Shown: piece by piece, positions 1-9,725 of the stretch
Layout: the number at the start of each line of letters is the position of its first letter
How positions within the stretch are numbered: position 1 is the stretch's first letter
DNA from: Shewanella fodinae
GTDB taxonomy: Bacteria; Pseudomonadota; Gammaproteobacteria; Enterobacterales; Shewanellaceae
Assembly: GCF_014651955.1 (NCBI RefSeq)
Contig: NZ_BMXW01000002.1
Coordinates: 124,760 to 188,759, forward strand
Direction of reading: 5' to 3'
Length of the DNA: 64,000 nt
Made by a program: the position numbers and the translations under genes
Notes under the pieces: model-generated
Told to the model about the DNA's origin: nothing
Database searches by the model: none
The model's input: the letters and a program-made list of their open reading frames with translations, nothing else

Positions 1-677
1 GCAATCAATCATTTCGGGATTGCTAAACAGATCCTTTTGCGGATGTCTTGCAAACCACTAACGATGCTATGCATCCCCCTTGCTCAACCGTCAAAAAACA
101 GGCATTGCAATGCACCGAATAAAATACTGTTTGGTCGATTTTTGGAGCATGACTGTCTGTGTATTTTGTGAGCCGTGTCTCACTTTTCTAAGGGGGACAT
201 TTTAAATGTAATTAACTTTCATGGGGTGGGGCTCGCGCAAGGGTAAGGTTGAAAAATGGCAATCCCGCATGGTTACTGGGCTGAATTCAGTTATCCACTG
301 AATCTGTGGATAACCCTGTGAGTTTGTCCGGTAAATATGCGGCAAACCCCTGAGGCTTCTGGGGTGGACTTAAATCTGCCAAAAAACTCTACAAAATATA
401 AAAGCGAATAAAAACAGCATCTTGTAAAAGTCAAGCGATGGAATAAAAGTTGAGCGGGTTTGTAATCAATTTGTAAGAAAGTAATCAGGCACCGCTGTGC
501 ATTAAATTGGTGCTTTGGCTCAATTTTATGCATAGCAAGGACAGTTAGTCATGCCGTTATTGAATTTCAGCTTTAGCTATTATTGTGCCTTCAGTTGTAT
601 TGATAAATGTCTGTTATCGGTGGCATGCCGTTTATGGCGAGGATACAATGACGGGTTAAAACGGAGGGAACAAATTC
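1..677. other. Gene-free leader upstream of uvrB
   Basis: No convincing gene lies in these 677 bases. The open frames present are short, have poor start contexts and resemble nothing I know. The stretch holds a DnaA-box-like inverted repeat (290-314), a neighbouring 10-bp palindrome CTGAATTCAG (281-290), and the uvrB ribosome binding site (GGAGGG, 663-668). I looked for a LexA box (CTG-N10-CAG) and did not find one. The leader is long for a repair gene, so it may contain several promoters or a small RNA, but nothing visible proves this. Confidence 0.6.
290..314. promoter_or_regulatory. Inverted pair of DnaA-box-like sequences
   Basis: The arms GTTATCCAC (290-298) and GTGGATAAC (306-314) are exact reverse complements separated by seven bases. 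The right arm contains TGTGGATAA (305-313), the reverse of the consensus DnaA box TTATCCACA. The left arm TTATCCACT (291-299) differs from it at one position. The start of uvrB is 364 bases downstream. Escherichia coli uvrB is also known to have a DnaA box in its promoter region, so a conserved link is plausible. The repeat could instead be a simple hairpin. Confidence 0.5.
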
Positions 678-2693
678 GTGTCCGAACCAGTGTTTAAATT
701 AGTTTCTCAATATAAGCCCGCGGGCGATCAACCCACGGCTATTGCGCAGCTTGTGGAAGGTCTGGAGGCCGGGTTGGCGCATCAAACCTTACTTGGGGTG
801 ACTGGGTCCGGTAAAACATTCACCGTTGCCAACGTGATTGCGACTTTAGGACGCCCTACCATCATTATGGCGCCAAACAAAACATTGGCGGCGCAGCTTT
901 ATGGCGAAATGAAAGAGTTCTTTCCTCATAATGCTGTAGAGTATTTTGTCTCATACTACGATTACTACCAGCCAGAAGCCTATGTGCCAGCGACTAACAC
1001 CTTTATTGAAAAGGATGCGTCGGTTAATGCCCATATAGAACAGATGCGCTTATCGGCGACTAAAGCGCTACTGGAGCGTCGAGATGTGGTATTGGTGGCA
1101 TCGGTTTCGGCCATTTATGGTTTGGGCGATCCCGATTCCTATATGAAAATGATGTTGCATCTGCGTCAGGGCGACATCATGGGGCAGCGAGATATTCTGC
1201 AACGTTTGAGCGAGTTACAATATACCCGTAATGATATTGAGCTGGCTCGAGGCACTTTCCGTGTGCGGGGGGAGGTTATCGACATCTTTCCGGCAGAGTC
1301 TGAGCGCGATGCAATTAGAGTGGAACTGTTTGATGACGAAATTGAACAGTTGTCAATGTTTGATCCCTTAACTGGCCACATCAGTAAACGCCTAGCTCGT
1401 ACCACGGTTTACCCTAAAACCCATTACGTGACGCCACGTGAAAAAATTCTTGCAGCCACCGAACAGATTAAAGAAGAGTTGCGGCAACGGCGGCAACAGC
1501 TGCTGGATGCCAATAAATTGGTGGAAGTTCAGCGTCTCACCGAGCGTGTTCAATATGATATTGAAATGATGGTGGAGCTTGGCTACTGCTCCGGTATCGA
1601 AAACTATTCCCGTTATTTGTCTGGCAGACGCCCCGGCGAAGGTCCGCCAACCTTGCTGGACTATCTGCCTGCTGATGGCCTGATGATTATTGATGAGTCA
1701 CATGTGACGGTGCCGCAGATTGGGGCCATGTATAAAGGCGACCGTTCGAGAAAGACCACACTGGTGGAATATGGCTTCCGGTTGCCGTCAGCGTTGGACA
1801 ACCGCCCTTTGAAATTTGACGAATTTGAAGCGCTGATGCCGCAGACAATTTATGTGTCTGCGACACCCGGTACTTATGAAATGGAACGCTGTGACGGCGA
1901 AATTGCCGAGCAGGTCGTCCGGCCAACCGGATTATTGGATCCAGAGGTGGAAGTTCGACCCGTCGCGATTCAGGTGGACGATCTGTTGTCTGAAGTCGCA
2001 AAACGGGTAGCTGTGAATGAACGGGTACTGGTGACTACCTTGACCAAAAGGATGGCGGAAGACCTTACCGAATATCTTGATGAACATGGCGTTAAAGTGC
2101 GTTATTTGCATTCAGATGTGGAAACGGTTGAACGTGTTGAAATTATTCGGGATTTACGGAAAGGGATTTTTGACGTGCTGGTTGGCATTAACCTGTTACG
2201 TGAAGGCTTGGATATGCCAGAAGTGTCTTTGGTGTGTATTTTTGATGCGGATAAAGAAGGCTTTTTGCGTTCTGAGCGCTCGTTAATCCAAACTATAGGC
2301 AGGGCGGCTCGTAACATTAATGGTAAAGTGATCCTTTATGCTGACAAAGTAACGCCATCCATGGCGAAAGCGATGGATGAAACGGCGCGTCGTCGTGAAA
2401 AACAGCATCAATTTAACCTAGAACACGGCATTATTCCTCGAGGATTGGTGAAGCGGATCACCGATGTCATGGATATTGGCGACACGGAGCGAGCTGGTCA
2501 TGGGGGACAGTCTTGGCGAAAAGTGGCTGAACCTAAAACACAATATCAAAAACAGAGTGCCGCGGATCTGGCTCATGCAATAGATAGTTTGGAAAAACAG
2601 ATGCTGCAGCATGCGCGCGATTTGGAATTTGAAGAAGCCGCAGCGCTCAGGGATCAGATTGCTGGGCTCAGGCGGCAATTGATCAGTGCCTGA
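678..2693 (+). CDS. uvrB: UvrABC excision repair helicase subunit UvrB
   Basis: UvrB is the damage-verifying subunit of nucleotide excision repair. It is loaded by UvrA, probes the lesion and recruits UvrC for dual incision, in the cytoplasm. The 671-residue length is normal. The Walker A motif TGSGKT is at about residues 42-47 and the beta-hairpin that inserts between strands is at about 93-104 ([12 protein letters not shown]). The helicase motifs follow (DESH box, [32 protein letters not shown]). A C-terminal UVR domain ([23 protein letters not shown]) binds UvrC. The start is GTG at 678, nine bases after a good GGAGGG site. It is a single gene with a hairpin just after the stop. Confidence 0.98.
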   Translation: MSEPVFKLVSQYKPAGDQPTAIAQLVEGLEAGLAHQTLLGVTGSGKTFTVANVIATLGRPTIIMAPNKTLAAQLYGEMKEFFPHNAVEYFVSYYDYYQPEAYVPATNTFIEKDASVNAHIEQMRLSATKALLERRDVVLVASVSAIYGLGDPDSYMKMMLHLRQGDIMGQRDILQRLSELQYTRNDIELARGTFRVRGEVIDIFPAESERDAIRVELFDDEIEQLSMFDPLTGHISKRLARTTVYPKTHYVTPREKILAATEQIKEELRQRRQQLLDANKLVEVQRLTERVQYDIEMMVELGYCSGIENYSRYLSGRRPGEGPPTLLDYLPADGLMIIDESHVTVPQIGAMYKGDRSRKTTLVEYGFRLPSALDNRPLKFDEFEALMPQTIYVSATPGTYEMERCDGEIAEQVVRPTGLLDPEVEVRPVAIQVDDLLSEVAKRVAVNERVLVTTLTKRMAEDLTEYLDEHGVKVRYLHSDVETVERVEIIRDLRKGIFDVLVGINLLREGLDMPEVSLVCIFDADKEGFLRSERSLIQTIGRAARNINGKVILYADKVTPSMAKAMDETARRREKQHQFNLEHGIIPRGLVKRITDVMDIGDTERAGHGGQSWRKVAEPKTQYQKQSAADLAHAIDSLEKQMLQHARDLEFEEAAALRDQIAGLRRQLISA

Positions 2694-2699
2694 AAGAAG

Positions 2700-2728
2700 C
2701 AATGCCGGCGTTTATCTCCGGCATTGTT
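2700..2728 (+). terminator. Hairpin after uvrB, possible terminator
   Basis: A 9-bp stem CAATGCCGG (2700-2708) / CCGGCATTG (2718-2726) with a nine-base loop begins seven bases after the uvrB stop. The following T-run is very weak (TTAC), so efficiency is doubtful. Confidence 0.45.
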
Positions 2729-2756
2729 ACTGATTCGGGATTATCCTCGCGCTATG

Positions 2757-3338
2757 TTATGACGTGGGGAGTTTTTGCCGCTGGTATAACGTCACCAACA
2801 GAAAAATACCGATGCCACTCAGTAATCCTACTAAATGAGCCTCTATTGCCACTCGCGCGCCAATCAGTTGCGTGACTTCTGCATTAGCGCCCATTGTTTG
2901 TTCCCATGTGACTTTTGCCATCACCCCCACAAGCAACAAATAACCGGAGCGCCAACCAATTTTGATATCGCTCAGCGCGCCGTAAGCAAATAATCCGTGT
3001 AGCACGCCGCTGAGACCAACATAGGCACTCAGCGTTGGGAACGCAATCCAAAGACCCAATCCTTCGGTGATGCATAACGTGAGTAACAGCCAGGCCAGAT
3101 GTCTGTTGCCATAGTGGATGCGGTGGATAAAAACCACCACCCAGAATCCAGCCAAATTCATCAGCAGATGCCAGTGATTGGTGTGTATCAGGTTACCCGT
3201 CAATAATCGCCACCATTGGCCTTGTGCAATAAACTGACGCTGGTATTCCATGATGTCGGCGGCATCTGCCCATTGCAGCACACCGCAAAGCACACTAACC
3301 GTTAATACTGTCAGCCACGGAGAAACGCGCCAATTCAT
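2757..3338 (-). CDS. rrtA: Rhombosortase (rhomboid-family intramembrane serine protease)
   Basis: This 193-residue polytopic membrane protein has the rhomboid core: an N-terminal [10 protein letters not shown] segment (about 52-61), the catalytic serine in [10 protein letters not shown] (Ser110) and the catalytic histidine in [11 protein letters not shown] (His168). The short size and GLSGVLHG motif match rhombosortases, which process proteins bearing a C-terminal GlyGly-CTERM tail in Shewanella and Vibrio during type II secretion. No GlyGly-CTERM substrate is encoded in this window. Its ATG overlaps the queC stop by four bases, so translation is probably coupled to queC although the functions are unrelated. 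Confidence 0.85.
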   Translation of the reverse strand: MNWRVSPWLTVLTVSVLCGVLQWADAADIMEYQRQFIAQGQWWRLLTGNLIHTNHWHLLMNLAGFWVVVFIHRIHYGNRHLAWLLLTLCITEGLGLWIAFPTLSAYVGLSGVLHGLFAYGALSDIKIGWRSGYLLLVGVMAKVTWEQTMGANAEVTQLIGARVAIEAHLVGLLSGIGIFLLVTLYQRQKLPTS

Positions 3339-4057
3339 GCGTTTGGACTCTTGGCCGCCAATTGTTGCGCTATCGCTTCTTTATTGGCCAAGTATTCGTC
3401 CAGACCGTGCTGGCGTAGTTTACAAGCAGGACACTCGCCACACCCACGGCCTTCAATGCCGTTGTAACAGGTGAGCGTTTTATCCCGAACCAAGTCTAGC
3501 TTGCCGTACTTATCCGCCAACGCCCAGGTTTCAGCTTTACTCAGCCACATCAGCGGCGTCACTAATCGAAGCGGTCGATCCATTCCCTGAACTAACGCCG
3601 ATTCCAGCGCTTTGACGAAGTCGTTTCGACAATCGGGATAGCCGGAATAGTCAGTTTCACATACCCCAGTAATGACTGCTTCAGCCCCCAGTTGATAGGC
3701 GTAAATTCCCGCTAGCGTCAAGAACAGGATGTTGCGTCCGGGGACGAAGGTATTCGGCAAGCCATTATCCATCAGTTCGGTAGAAACTGGGATACTATCG
3801 CGGGTGAGTGCCGATATTGCCAGTTCATTTAACAGGCTGACATCCATCACTTTATGGCTGGTTGCCCCCAGCTTGCTTGCCAGCATTCTAGCAATATCGA
3901 TTTCATGAATATGGCGCTGACCATAATTAAAGGTTATCGCGTGGACTTCATCGTACTGGGTAAGGGCCTGTATGAGACACGTAGTAGAATCCTGACCACC
4001 ACTGAACACCATAATGGCTTTACGCGGAGTTGTGGATTTAGGCTGTGTTATGCTCAT
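3335..4057 (-). CDS. queC: 7-cyano-7-deazaguanine (preQ0) synthase
   Basis: QueC converts 7-carboxy-7-deazaguanine to preQ0 with ATP and ammonia in queuosine biosynthesis. The PP-loop [11 protein letters not shown] is near the N-terminus. The zinc-binding cysteines are grouped near the C-terminus in [18 protein letters not shown] chose the ATG at 4057 (MSITQPK, 240 residues); a GTG at 4069 would add four residues. The gene is divergent from queE across 150 bases, so two steps of one pathway share an intergenic region. The downstream rrtA overlaps it by four bases. Confidence 0.95.
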   Translation of the reverse strand: MSITQPKSTTPRKAIMVFSGGQDSTTCLIQALTQYDEVHAITFNYGQRHIHEIDIARMLASKLGATSHKVMDVSLLNELAISALTRDSIPVSTELMDNGLPNTFVPGRNILFLTLAGIYAYQLGAEAVITGVCETDYSGYPDCRNDFVKALESALVQGMDRPLRLVTPLMWLSKAETWALADKYGKLDLVRDKTLTCYNGIEGRGCGECPACKLRQHGLDEYLANKEAIAQQLAAKSPNA

Positions 4058-4208
4058 TTTTAAATACACTCAAAAAAGAATGGCCACAGTTTACCCCAAA
4101 ATATTGCAAATTCCTTAATGGCCAACATGTTTGCCATTCGCAGATGAATGCTATATAACAGCGCCCGCGATTGACCGACACCCACTCCGCGATTTTTGAG
4201 GCGCTTTT

Positions 4209-4877
4209 ATGCTATATCCAGTCAATGAAGTATTTGAAACCATTCAAGGGGAAGGGGTCAATACGGGCTTGCCTTCCATTTTTGTCCGCTTGCAAGGGTG
4301 TCCGGTGGGCTGCCCTTGGTGCGATACTCGCCAAACTTGGGAACAGTTCCCCGAGAATGAAGTTACACCAGAGCAAGTATTACAGACGGACGGCAGTGTA
4401 GGGCGTTGGGCTTGGTATAATAGTGCAGCATTACTCGCAGCTTTTACTGCTAAAGCTTTTTCAGCCAAACATGTGGTATTAACCGGTGGCGAGCCTTGCT
4501 TGTTTGACCTCACAGAACTCACCCAAGCATTAAATCGCGCTGGTTATAGCACCCAGCTAGAAACCAGTGGCACCTTCGAGGTGAAGTGCAGTGACTCGAC
4601 TTGGGTGACCGTATCACCAAAAATTGGCATGAAAGGTGGGCTGGCCGTCAAATCACAGGCACTAAAACGCGCTAATGAGATCAAACATCCGGTGGCAACC
4701 TCGACCCATATCGAGCAATTGGATGCCTTGCTTGCGGGCGTGGATTTGACGGGCAAAGTAGTATGCCTGCAGCCTATCAGTCAGAAATCCCATGCAACCG
4801 CTTTAGCGATTAAAGTCTGTATTGCTCGCAATTGGCGGCTTTCAGTACAAACCCATAAATATCTGCAAATAGATTAG
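4209..4877 (+). CDS. queE: 7-carboxy-7-deazaguanine synthase
   Basis: QueE is a radical SAM enzyme that contracts 6-carboxytetrahydropterin to the 7-deazapurine ring in queuosine synthesis. The CxxxCxxC cluster-binding motif is visible in QGCPVGCPWCDT (about 28-39), followed by the SAM-binding VLTGGEPCL segment. At 222 residues it is of the longer proteobacterial type. The ATG at 4209 has a GAGG-containing site about nine bases upstream. It is divergent from queC. Confidence 0.95.
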   Translation: MLYPVNEVFETIQGEGVNTGLPSIFVRLQGCPVGCPWCDTRQTWEQFPENEVTPEQVLQTDGSVGRWAWYNSAALLAAFTAKAFSAKHVVLTGGEPCLFDLTELTQALNRAGYSTQLETSGTFEVKCSDSTWVTVSPKIGMKGGLAVKSQALKRANEIKHPVATSTHIEQLDALLAGVDLTGKVVCLQPISQKSHATALAIKVCIARNWRLSVQTHKYLQID

Positions 4878-4958
4878 CCTATTGGCATTACTGCAATGGC
4901 GATAATGTCGAGTTCTGCTTGAAAGTTGTTGGTAATGTTGCCAACTGGCAAGGATAAA

Positions 4959-5043
<85 letters not shown>

Positions 5044-5073
5044 CCGAAAAATGAGCTACTTTTGTGATGAAAA

Positions 5074-5158
<85 letters not shown>

Positions 5159-5195
5159 TCAACCTCACACAAAAGTGCTGATTGGCAGCGCAACA

Positions 5196-5280
<85 letters not shown>

Positions 5281-5406
5281 TCAAATTGCGGCGGCAATAG
5301 TAGACAGAAAGCGTTTTTATGTAAAGCCCGATTTTGCAAAAACCACTAAAGTTAGTGGCAGTTCGGTCGATTAAATAACAACAGGTTGTTTAATCGATGT
5401 TTTTTT

Positions 5407-5892
5407 ATGCAATCAAAGCCGATACTGCTTAACGAACTACAACTGGGGACCCGCCTCAACCATGCGGTTGAAGAAAATGCGCGCGGGGACTTTGGGCTAT
5501 TATTGTCGATGCTGTCGCAGGATGCTCGCGATTGGCCGCAGTTTCATCTGCAGGATACCTTGGCAACTGACGAACGTCTGCGGCAGCAGTTTGAATTACC
5601 AACGCCACAACCATTGTTGGGGAATTTGAGTCAGCAGGCTGTAACGGATAATGCTCACTATTTTTTAAATGATGGCCCAGAAACATTTCGCCTAGCTGAA
5701 GTGTTACGTCCAGAACCGTTAGTGAGTCGCGGGAAATGGTCGTTAGATACCACCGAAGTGCTGGAAAACTGCAGTTTGTTGGAGCAGCGGCGTTTTAATG
5801 GCGAAACACTGCCCTTGCTGCCCGAAGCTCCCCAGTTGCCGGAATTAATTCTACAACAGCGCTTAGCGGTTGAACGGCAACAAGCTGCGTGA
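5407..5892 (+). CDS. VC2046/SO_2500 family protein
   Basis: This acidic, glutamine- and leucine-rich soluble protein of 161 residues has no membrane segment or signal peptide. Its overall sequence (LNELQLGTRLNHAVEENARG, DFGLLLSMLSQDARD) matches my memory of the gammaproteobacterial VC2046/SO_2500 family, whose function is unknown. I prefer the ATG at 5407 (MQSKPILL); an in-frame TTG at 5386 would add seven residues. There is no good ribosome binding site for either. It stands alone between the tRNA-Tyr cluster and a YfcZ-like gene. Confidence 0.75.
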   Translation: MQSKPILLNELQLGTRLNHAVEENARGDFGLLLSMLSQDARDWPQFHLQDTLATDERLRQQFELPTPQPLLGNLSQQAVTDNAHYFLNDGPETFRLAEVLRPEPLVSRGKWSLDTTEVLENCSLLEQRRFNGETLPLLPEAPQLPELILQQRLAVERQQAA

Positions 5893-5962
5893 AATGAACC
5901 ACAGAAATCCTCCTCATAACAGCCTATAATCGTTGAGTTATAGTGCATTCAGGAGATGCCTT

Positions 5963-6253
5963 ATGAAAAGTATTAAAGAAGCACAAAGCGATCTGGTCAA
6001 TGATACCTGTGCTGAATGCGGCAGTTTTGTGGACATTGGTGCCGTAGTCGAAGAAAGTGATGTACTGTTACAACTACCTTTTAGTGGGAACGCGGCTAAA
6101 GCCGATGCTGAGGCGCTGGCTGATAAGGCCAAAGCGCGATTTAATGATGTTATTGTGCGTTTAACAGAGCAAGATAATGTTTGGCTGTTGCAACTTGAGT
6201 TTGGCTGTAGTGCAGAGAAGATGATTTTTCAATTGCAAAATAGTTTGCCATAA
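5963..6253 (+). CDS. YfcZ/YiiS family protein (DUF406)
   Basis: A small cytosolic protein of 96 residues with the N-terminal CAECGSFVDIGAVV segment typical of the YfcZ/YiiS family, followed by an alpha/beta body. The function is not known. The ATG at 5963 has an AGGAG site at 5951-5955, so this start is preferred over in-frame codons further upstream. It lies 70 bases after the preceding gene and 110 bases before a c-di-GMP protein. Confidence 0.85.
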   Translation: MKSIKEAQSDLVNDTCAECGSFVDIGAVVEESDVLLQLPFSGNAAKADAEALADKAKARFNDVIVRLTEQDNVWLLQLEFGCSAEKMIFQLQNSLP

Positions 6254-6363
6254 GTGGCCGCCCGGGAAGTGTAAGTAAATATATATCGGTATTGCTGTGG
6301 TATTCTTAAATGTGTAATCTCAATGCGTGATAATTATAAAACAACAATTTAAGAATTTAAGTC

Positions 6364-8565
6364 TTGAAATCTGGCTGGATAAGAATGGGCGTTAATCGTG
6401 GGCAGTATTGGCGATTATTGGAGTCGCTGACAAATTCGACAGCAAAGCAACAGGGCGATTTTGCAGGTACTGCCGATTTGGCGACCAAGCTGCTCTGTGA
6501 GCATCTGCATATTGATCGCGCTAGTGTCTGGTCTTGGTCCAAGGATCAGCATATTCAATTTGAGACCGCCAGTTTTGGGGCGTCGGCAAGGCAAAAAACC
6601 GTTCGCCCATCCAATCTACTATCGCTACCAAATTACATCACCGAGCTTCACAACCATCTACACATTGCCGCCGCTGATGCAGCAGTAGATGAACGCCTAG
6701 CCGAATTGCACAATGATTATATTCTTCCCAATAACATTAAAAGTTCGTTGGAAGTGGCGGTTAGGATCAATGGTCATATAGAAGGTGTGCTGAGTCTTGA
6801 ACGGTACGTCGAGTCTGGTCCTTGGAGTGATACCGAGGTGCATCTGGCTTGTCAGGTGGCAGATCAACTAGCGTTAACTCGGGCAACTAGTGACGCCTAC
6901 TATAAAGATGAGATGTTAACGCTGTTTCAATCAGCGATTGAAAAATCAGCACAGATTACACTATTAATAAATCTACACACAGAAGCCATTGAGTATGTCA
7001 ATGCTGCTCATGAAGTGATTACCGGTATCCCTCGTGAGAAACTGCTTGGACGCAACATCAAAGAACTAGCGTTTTTTCGGCAAACGCCGGAAGTTGCTCA
7101 AGATGTACTGAATAAGTTATGTCGCGGAGAAGTCGTTCGCAACGAAATCCTTTTACAACGCAAGAATGGCGAACAGTTCTGGTTGAAGTTCTATGCCAGT
7201 CAATTTGAGACTCGTCGAGGCAATCATTACGTATTGGTAACGGCTGAAGATCACACTGATGCTCGTTATCACCAAACTGAGCTGGAACATCTGGCGTGGC
7301 ACTGTAACCTCACTGGTCTGTACAACCGCACTTATTTCAACCGTATGCTTGAGCGCACAACCAGCGGTTATCTGCTGTTGGTGAATTTGGTGGGATTCAA
7401 ACGTTACAATGACACTTACGGTCATAGTAAGGGCGATGACTTGCTAGTGGAGATTGGTCGTCGTCTGCGACATTTTTGTGCTTTATATAGCGGCGCAGAA
7501 ACTGCGCGAGTGGGTAATGATGAGTTCGGCTTATTATTGCCCGAATTAACACAAGAAGATCTGCAGTATTGCTACAGCCGCCTATATCAGCAGTTGAGCA
7601 TGCCCATCTCTTTAGGGCGCGAATCTGTGGACGTTCGCCCGGCAGTTGCGATAGTGGCGATTGATGAAGTAGCTGAAACCGTGGCGCCGCTGACTTGCGC
7701 CGATATTGCGCTGCAATACGCCAAGAAAAAACAGGGCACCGCGATTCAGATCTTTAACAGTACCTTGCTTAAAGCCTTTAAGGATGATGCTGAAATTGAG
7801 CGGGATCTTAACGTAGCTATTCGTGGTCGTCAGTTTGAGCTGTATTATCAGCCATTGAAAGATCTGCAAAGCCAGACATACATTGGCGCCGAAGCCTTGA
7901 TCCGTTGGCATCATCCTAAACGCGGTATTATGTATCCTGGAGCATTTATTGATATCGCCGAGCAGACGGGACTCATCAACAGTATAGGCAGTTGGGTTTT
8001 GGAGGCAGCCTGTAAGCAGTTGTATTTATGGCAGCATCGTAATATTGAAATGTCGATGCACGTCAACGTTTCGGCTCGGCAGTTTTTTGGTGGCAATCTG
8101 TATGAACAAGTATGGGATTTGTTGACTCGCTATCGTTTAAAGCCTAAAACGCTGATCCTGGAGATTACTGAAACGGAATTGATGGAAGATATCCGTTATG
8201 CCACCAACCTATGTCAAGAATTAGCAGATTTAGGCGTTGGCTTGGCAATTGACGATTTTGGTACAGGTTATAGTTCCATGCGTTACCTGAAGCAGTTTCC
8301 AATCAGCAAACTTAAAATTGACCGTTCCTTTATCTCGGATCTTAATATCAGCCGCCAGAGTCGGGAGATTGTCAGCGCTATCATTGCGATGGCAAAGGCG
8401 CTTAATATTTCATTGACGGCCGAAGGTGTGGAAACCCAAGAGCAAGAACAATTCCTCGCTGATAATTTATGCCATCAGGCTCAAGGTTTCTTGTATAGCC
8501 CGGCATTGCGGGAGGCTGATTTTGCCCGTTTTATTACGGCAGACAGCTCAGTACTACTTCACTAA
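6364..8565 (+). CDS. GAF-PAS-GGDEF-EAL protein, probable c-di-GMP phosphodiesterase
   Basis: A soluble 733-residue signalling protein. An N-terminal GAF-like domain (about 20-180) is followed by a PAS domain (about 190-300), a GGDEF domain (about 315-475) and an EAL domain (about 490-730). The GGDEF signature is degenerate: GNDEF at 384-388, and the usual DxLTGLxNR appears as CNLTGLYNR, so cyclase activity is unlikely. The EAL domain looks intact: EAL at 510-512, NVSARQF, EITETELM, DDFGTGYSS, KIDRSFI and AEGVET. It therefore probably hydrolyses cyclic di-GMP under control of a sensed ligand. The start could be TTG 6364 or ATG 6385. The 3' end overlaps the convergent YchJ-like gene by 12 bases. 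Confidence 0.9.
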   Translation: MKSGWIRMGVNRGQYWRLLESLTNSTAKQQGDFAGTADLATKLLCEHLHIDRASVWSWSKDQHIQFETASFGASARQKTVRPSNLLSLPNYITELHNHLHIAAADAAVDERLAELHNDYILPNNIKSSLEVAVRINGHIEGVLSLERYVESGPWSDTEVHLACQVADQLALTRATSDAYYKDEMLTLFQSAIEKSAQITLLINLHTEAIEYVNAAHEVITGIPREKLLGRNIKELAFFRQTPEVAQDVLNKLCRGEVVRNEILLQRKNGEQFWLKFYASQFETRRGNHYVLVTAEDHTDARYHQTELEHLAWHCNLTGLYNRTYFNRMLERTTSGYLLLVNLVGFKRYNDTYGHSKGDDLLVEIGRRLRHFCALYSGAETARVGNDEFGLLLPELTQEDLQYCYSRLYQQLSMPISLGRESVDVRPAVAIVAIDEVAETVAPLTCADIALQYAKKKQGTAIQIFNSTLLKAFKDDAEIERDLNVAIRGRQFELYYQPLKDLQSQTYIGAEALIRWHHPKRGIMYPGAFIDIAEQTGLINSIGSWVLEAACKQLYLWQHRNIEMSMHVNVSARQFFGGNLYEQVWDLLTRYRLKPKTLILEITETELMEDIRYATNLCQELADLGVGLAIDDFGTGYSSMRYLKQFPISKLKIDRSFISDLNISRQSREIVSAIIAMAKALNISLTAEGVETQEQEQFLADNLCHQAQGFLYSPALREADFARFITADSSVLLH

Positions 8566-9042
8566 CCTGATGCAGCAGTGTTTGAATTTACGACCACTGC
8601 CGCAGATACACAGATCATTTCTTTTTGGCAATTGCACCTGATATTGTTCGCCCTCAGTATAAAACCATTGTCCATTCACCCACTGAAAATTAGATAGTTC
8701 GTAGATTGCATCTAAACCTGTGTCAGTCTCGAACCAGGCCTTAAAGAGCACTGTACCGTGATTCGCCTGTTGGCTACTCTCTAGCACCTGTAATGATAGC
8801 CAGCGCGGATGCGGTCCCTCGGCTAACACGGCTGCGGTTAATCCGTGGCGATAATCCGGATGGTGCGTGGCTTCAAGATAGTTGAAACAGCATAATACGA
8901 ACGCAGAATAGCGCGAGCGCATTAGCGCTTCTGGTGTCGGTGCCGCACGTAATTGCTGGTGATATGGCGCACAGCAATTGCCATAGGTCGCGCCACTGCC
9001 ACAAGGACAGGCATGTCCCATTGTTTGGGGCTGAACAATCAT
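8554..9042 (-). CDS. YchJ family protein with SEC-C motifs
   Basis: A 162-residue soluble protein with two cysteine-rich zinc-binding motifs: CPCGSGATYGNCC near the N-terminus and CICGSGRKFKHCC at the C-terminus. The middle NTF2-like fold carries RSRYSAFV, the hallmark of the YchJ/UPF0225 family. The molecular role is unknown. An ATG at 9021 (MGHACPCG) is an equally good start, because neither has a strong ribosome binding site. Six bases separate its start from the stop of the gene at 9048, so the two are probably cotranscribed. Confidence 0.88.
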   Translation of the reverse strand: MIVQPQTMGHACPCGSGATYGNCCAPYHQQLRAAPTPEALMRSRYSAFVLCCFNYLEATHHPDYRHGLTAAVLAEGPHPRWLSLQVLESSQQANHGTVLFKAWFETDTGLDAIYELSNFQWVNGQWFYTEGEQYQVQLPKRNDLCICGSGRKFKHCCIRLVK

Positions 9043-9047
9043 AACTA

Positions 9048-9608
9048 TTACGGCTTTTTAGTCAGCGGTGTCAGATGATTGCCATAATATAGATTGGATT
9101 TGGGCGTCGCATCAAAAAAGTGTTTGGGATCTGCTCGGTTGCTGATGTCTACTTTCCATTGCCAGACACCTTGCGGATTTTTCTCGGCAACTGTGACCAT
9201 TTTCCCCGCAAATTCACTCACCGGTTCTTCGGTTTCTGCTGGTGGGTAAAAACGCACCAGATAGTAGCAGACATCGGTTGCTGAGTTATCGTTAAGCAAC
9301 CTTTTCACCAAACGAAAATCGACTTCAATATGGGCCTTACGTTTACGAATTCGCTCAAAGAATTTCTGATAAAGTTCAATGATGTTGGCTTTACCAGTAA
9401 CGATCCCAATATTTTGTTGTTCCGGTATGTAAGTCGCGTCATCGGCATAGATAGTGACTAATCGTTGCGTATCCAGCGCGGCAAAAGCGGTGATAAATTG
9501 CTGATAATGTTGATTCAGGGCAACATCATCGGCATCATTGCCGGTGGCAGCCCATCCTGCCTTTGCTACAGACAGTAATAACGCCAGCGTTATCAGGATA
9601 ATTCTCAT
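9048..9608 (-). CDS. Secreted SgcJ/EcaC-like NTF2-fold protein
   Basis: A 186-residue protein that begins with a clear Sec signal peptide (MRIILITLALLLSVAKAGWA, cleavage probably after A21). It continues as a single NTF2-like domain of the SnoaL/DUF4440 type (LNQHYQQFITAFAALD, ATYIPEQQNIGIVTGK, YYLVRFYPP, WQWKVDISNR). Such domains bind small molecules or act in enzymes. No catalytic residues can be assigned here, so function is open. It is predicted periplasmic and forms a likely two-gene unit with the downstream ychJ-like gene. Confidence 0.75.
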   Translation of the reverse strand: MRIILITLALLLSVAKAGWAATGNDADDVALNQHYQQFITAFAALDTQRLVTIYADDATYIPEQQNIGIVTGKANIIELYQKFFERIRKRKAHIEVDFRLVKRLLNDNSATDVCYYLVRFYPPAETEEPVSEFAGKMVTVAEKNPQGVWQWKVDISNRADPKHFFDATPKSNLYYGNHLTPLTKKP

Positions 9609-9725
9609 CAGTTCTGTCTAATCAGGTGTAATGCGACTAACTATAATAGATGCCATGGTCGATCAGAAGATTGATTTCTTAACAAAGTGTGTAATCTAGA
9701 CGTATTTGAAGGGCTATCTTTTGTT

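Noticed and set aside
291..533. 80-residue open frame on the minus strand in the uvrB leader
   Set aside because: Poor start context, unusual residue composition, no resemblance to known proteins, and it overlaps the DnaA-box repeat.
678..2693. LexA (SOS) control of uvrB
   Set aside because: No CTG-N10-CAG site was found in the leader; the closest match, CTG-N9-CAG near 276-290, has the wrong spacing.
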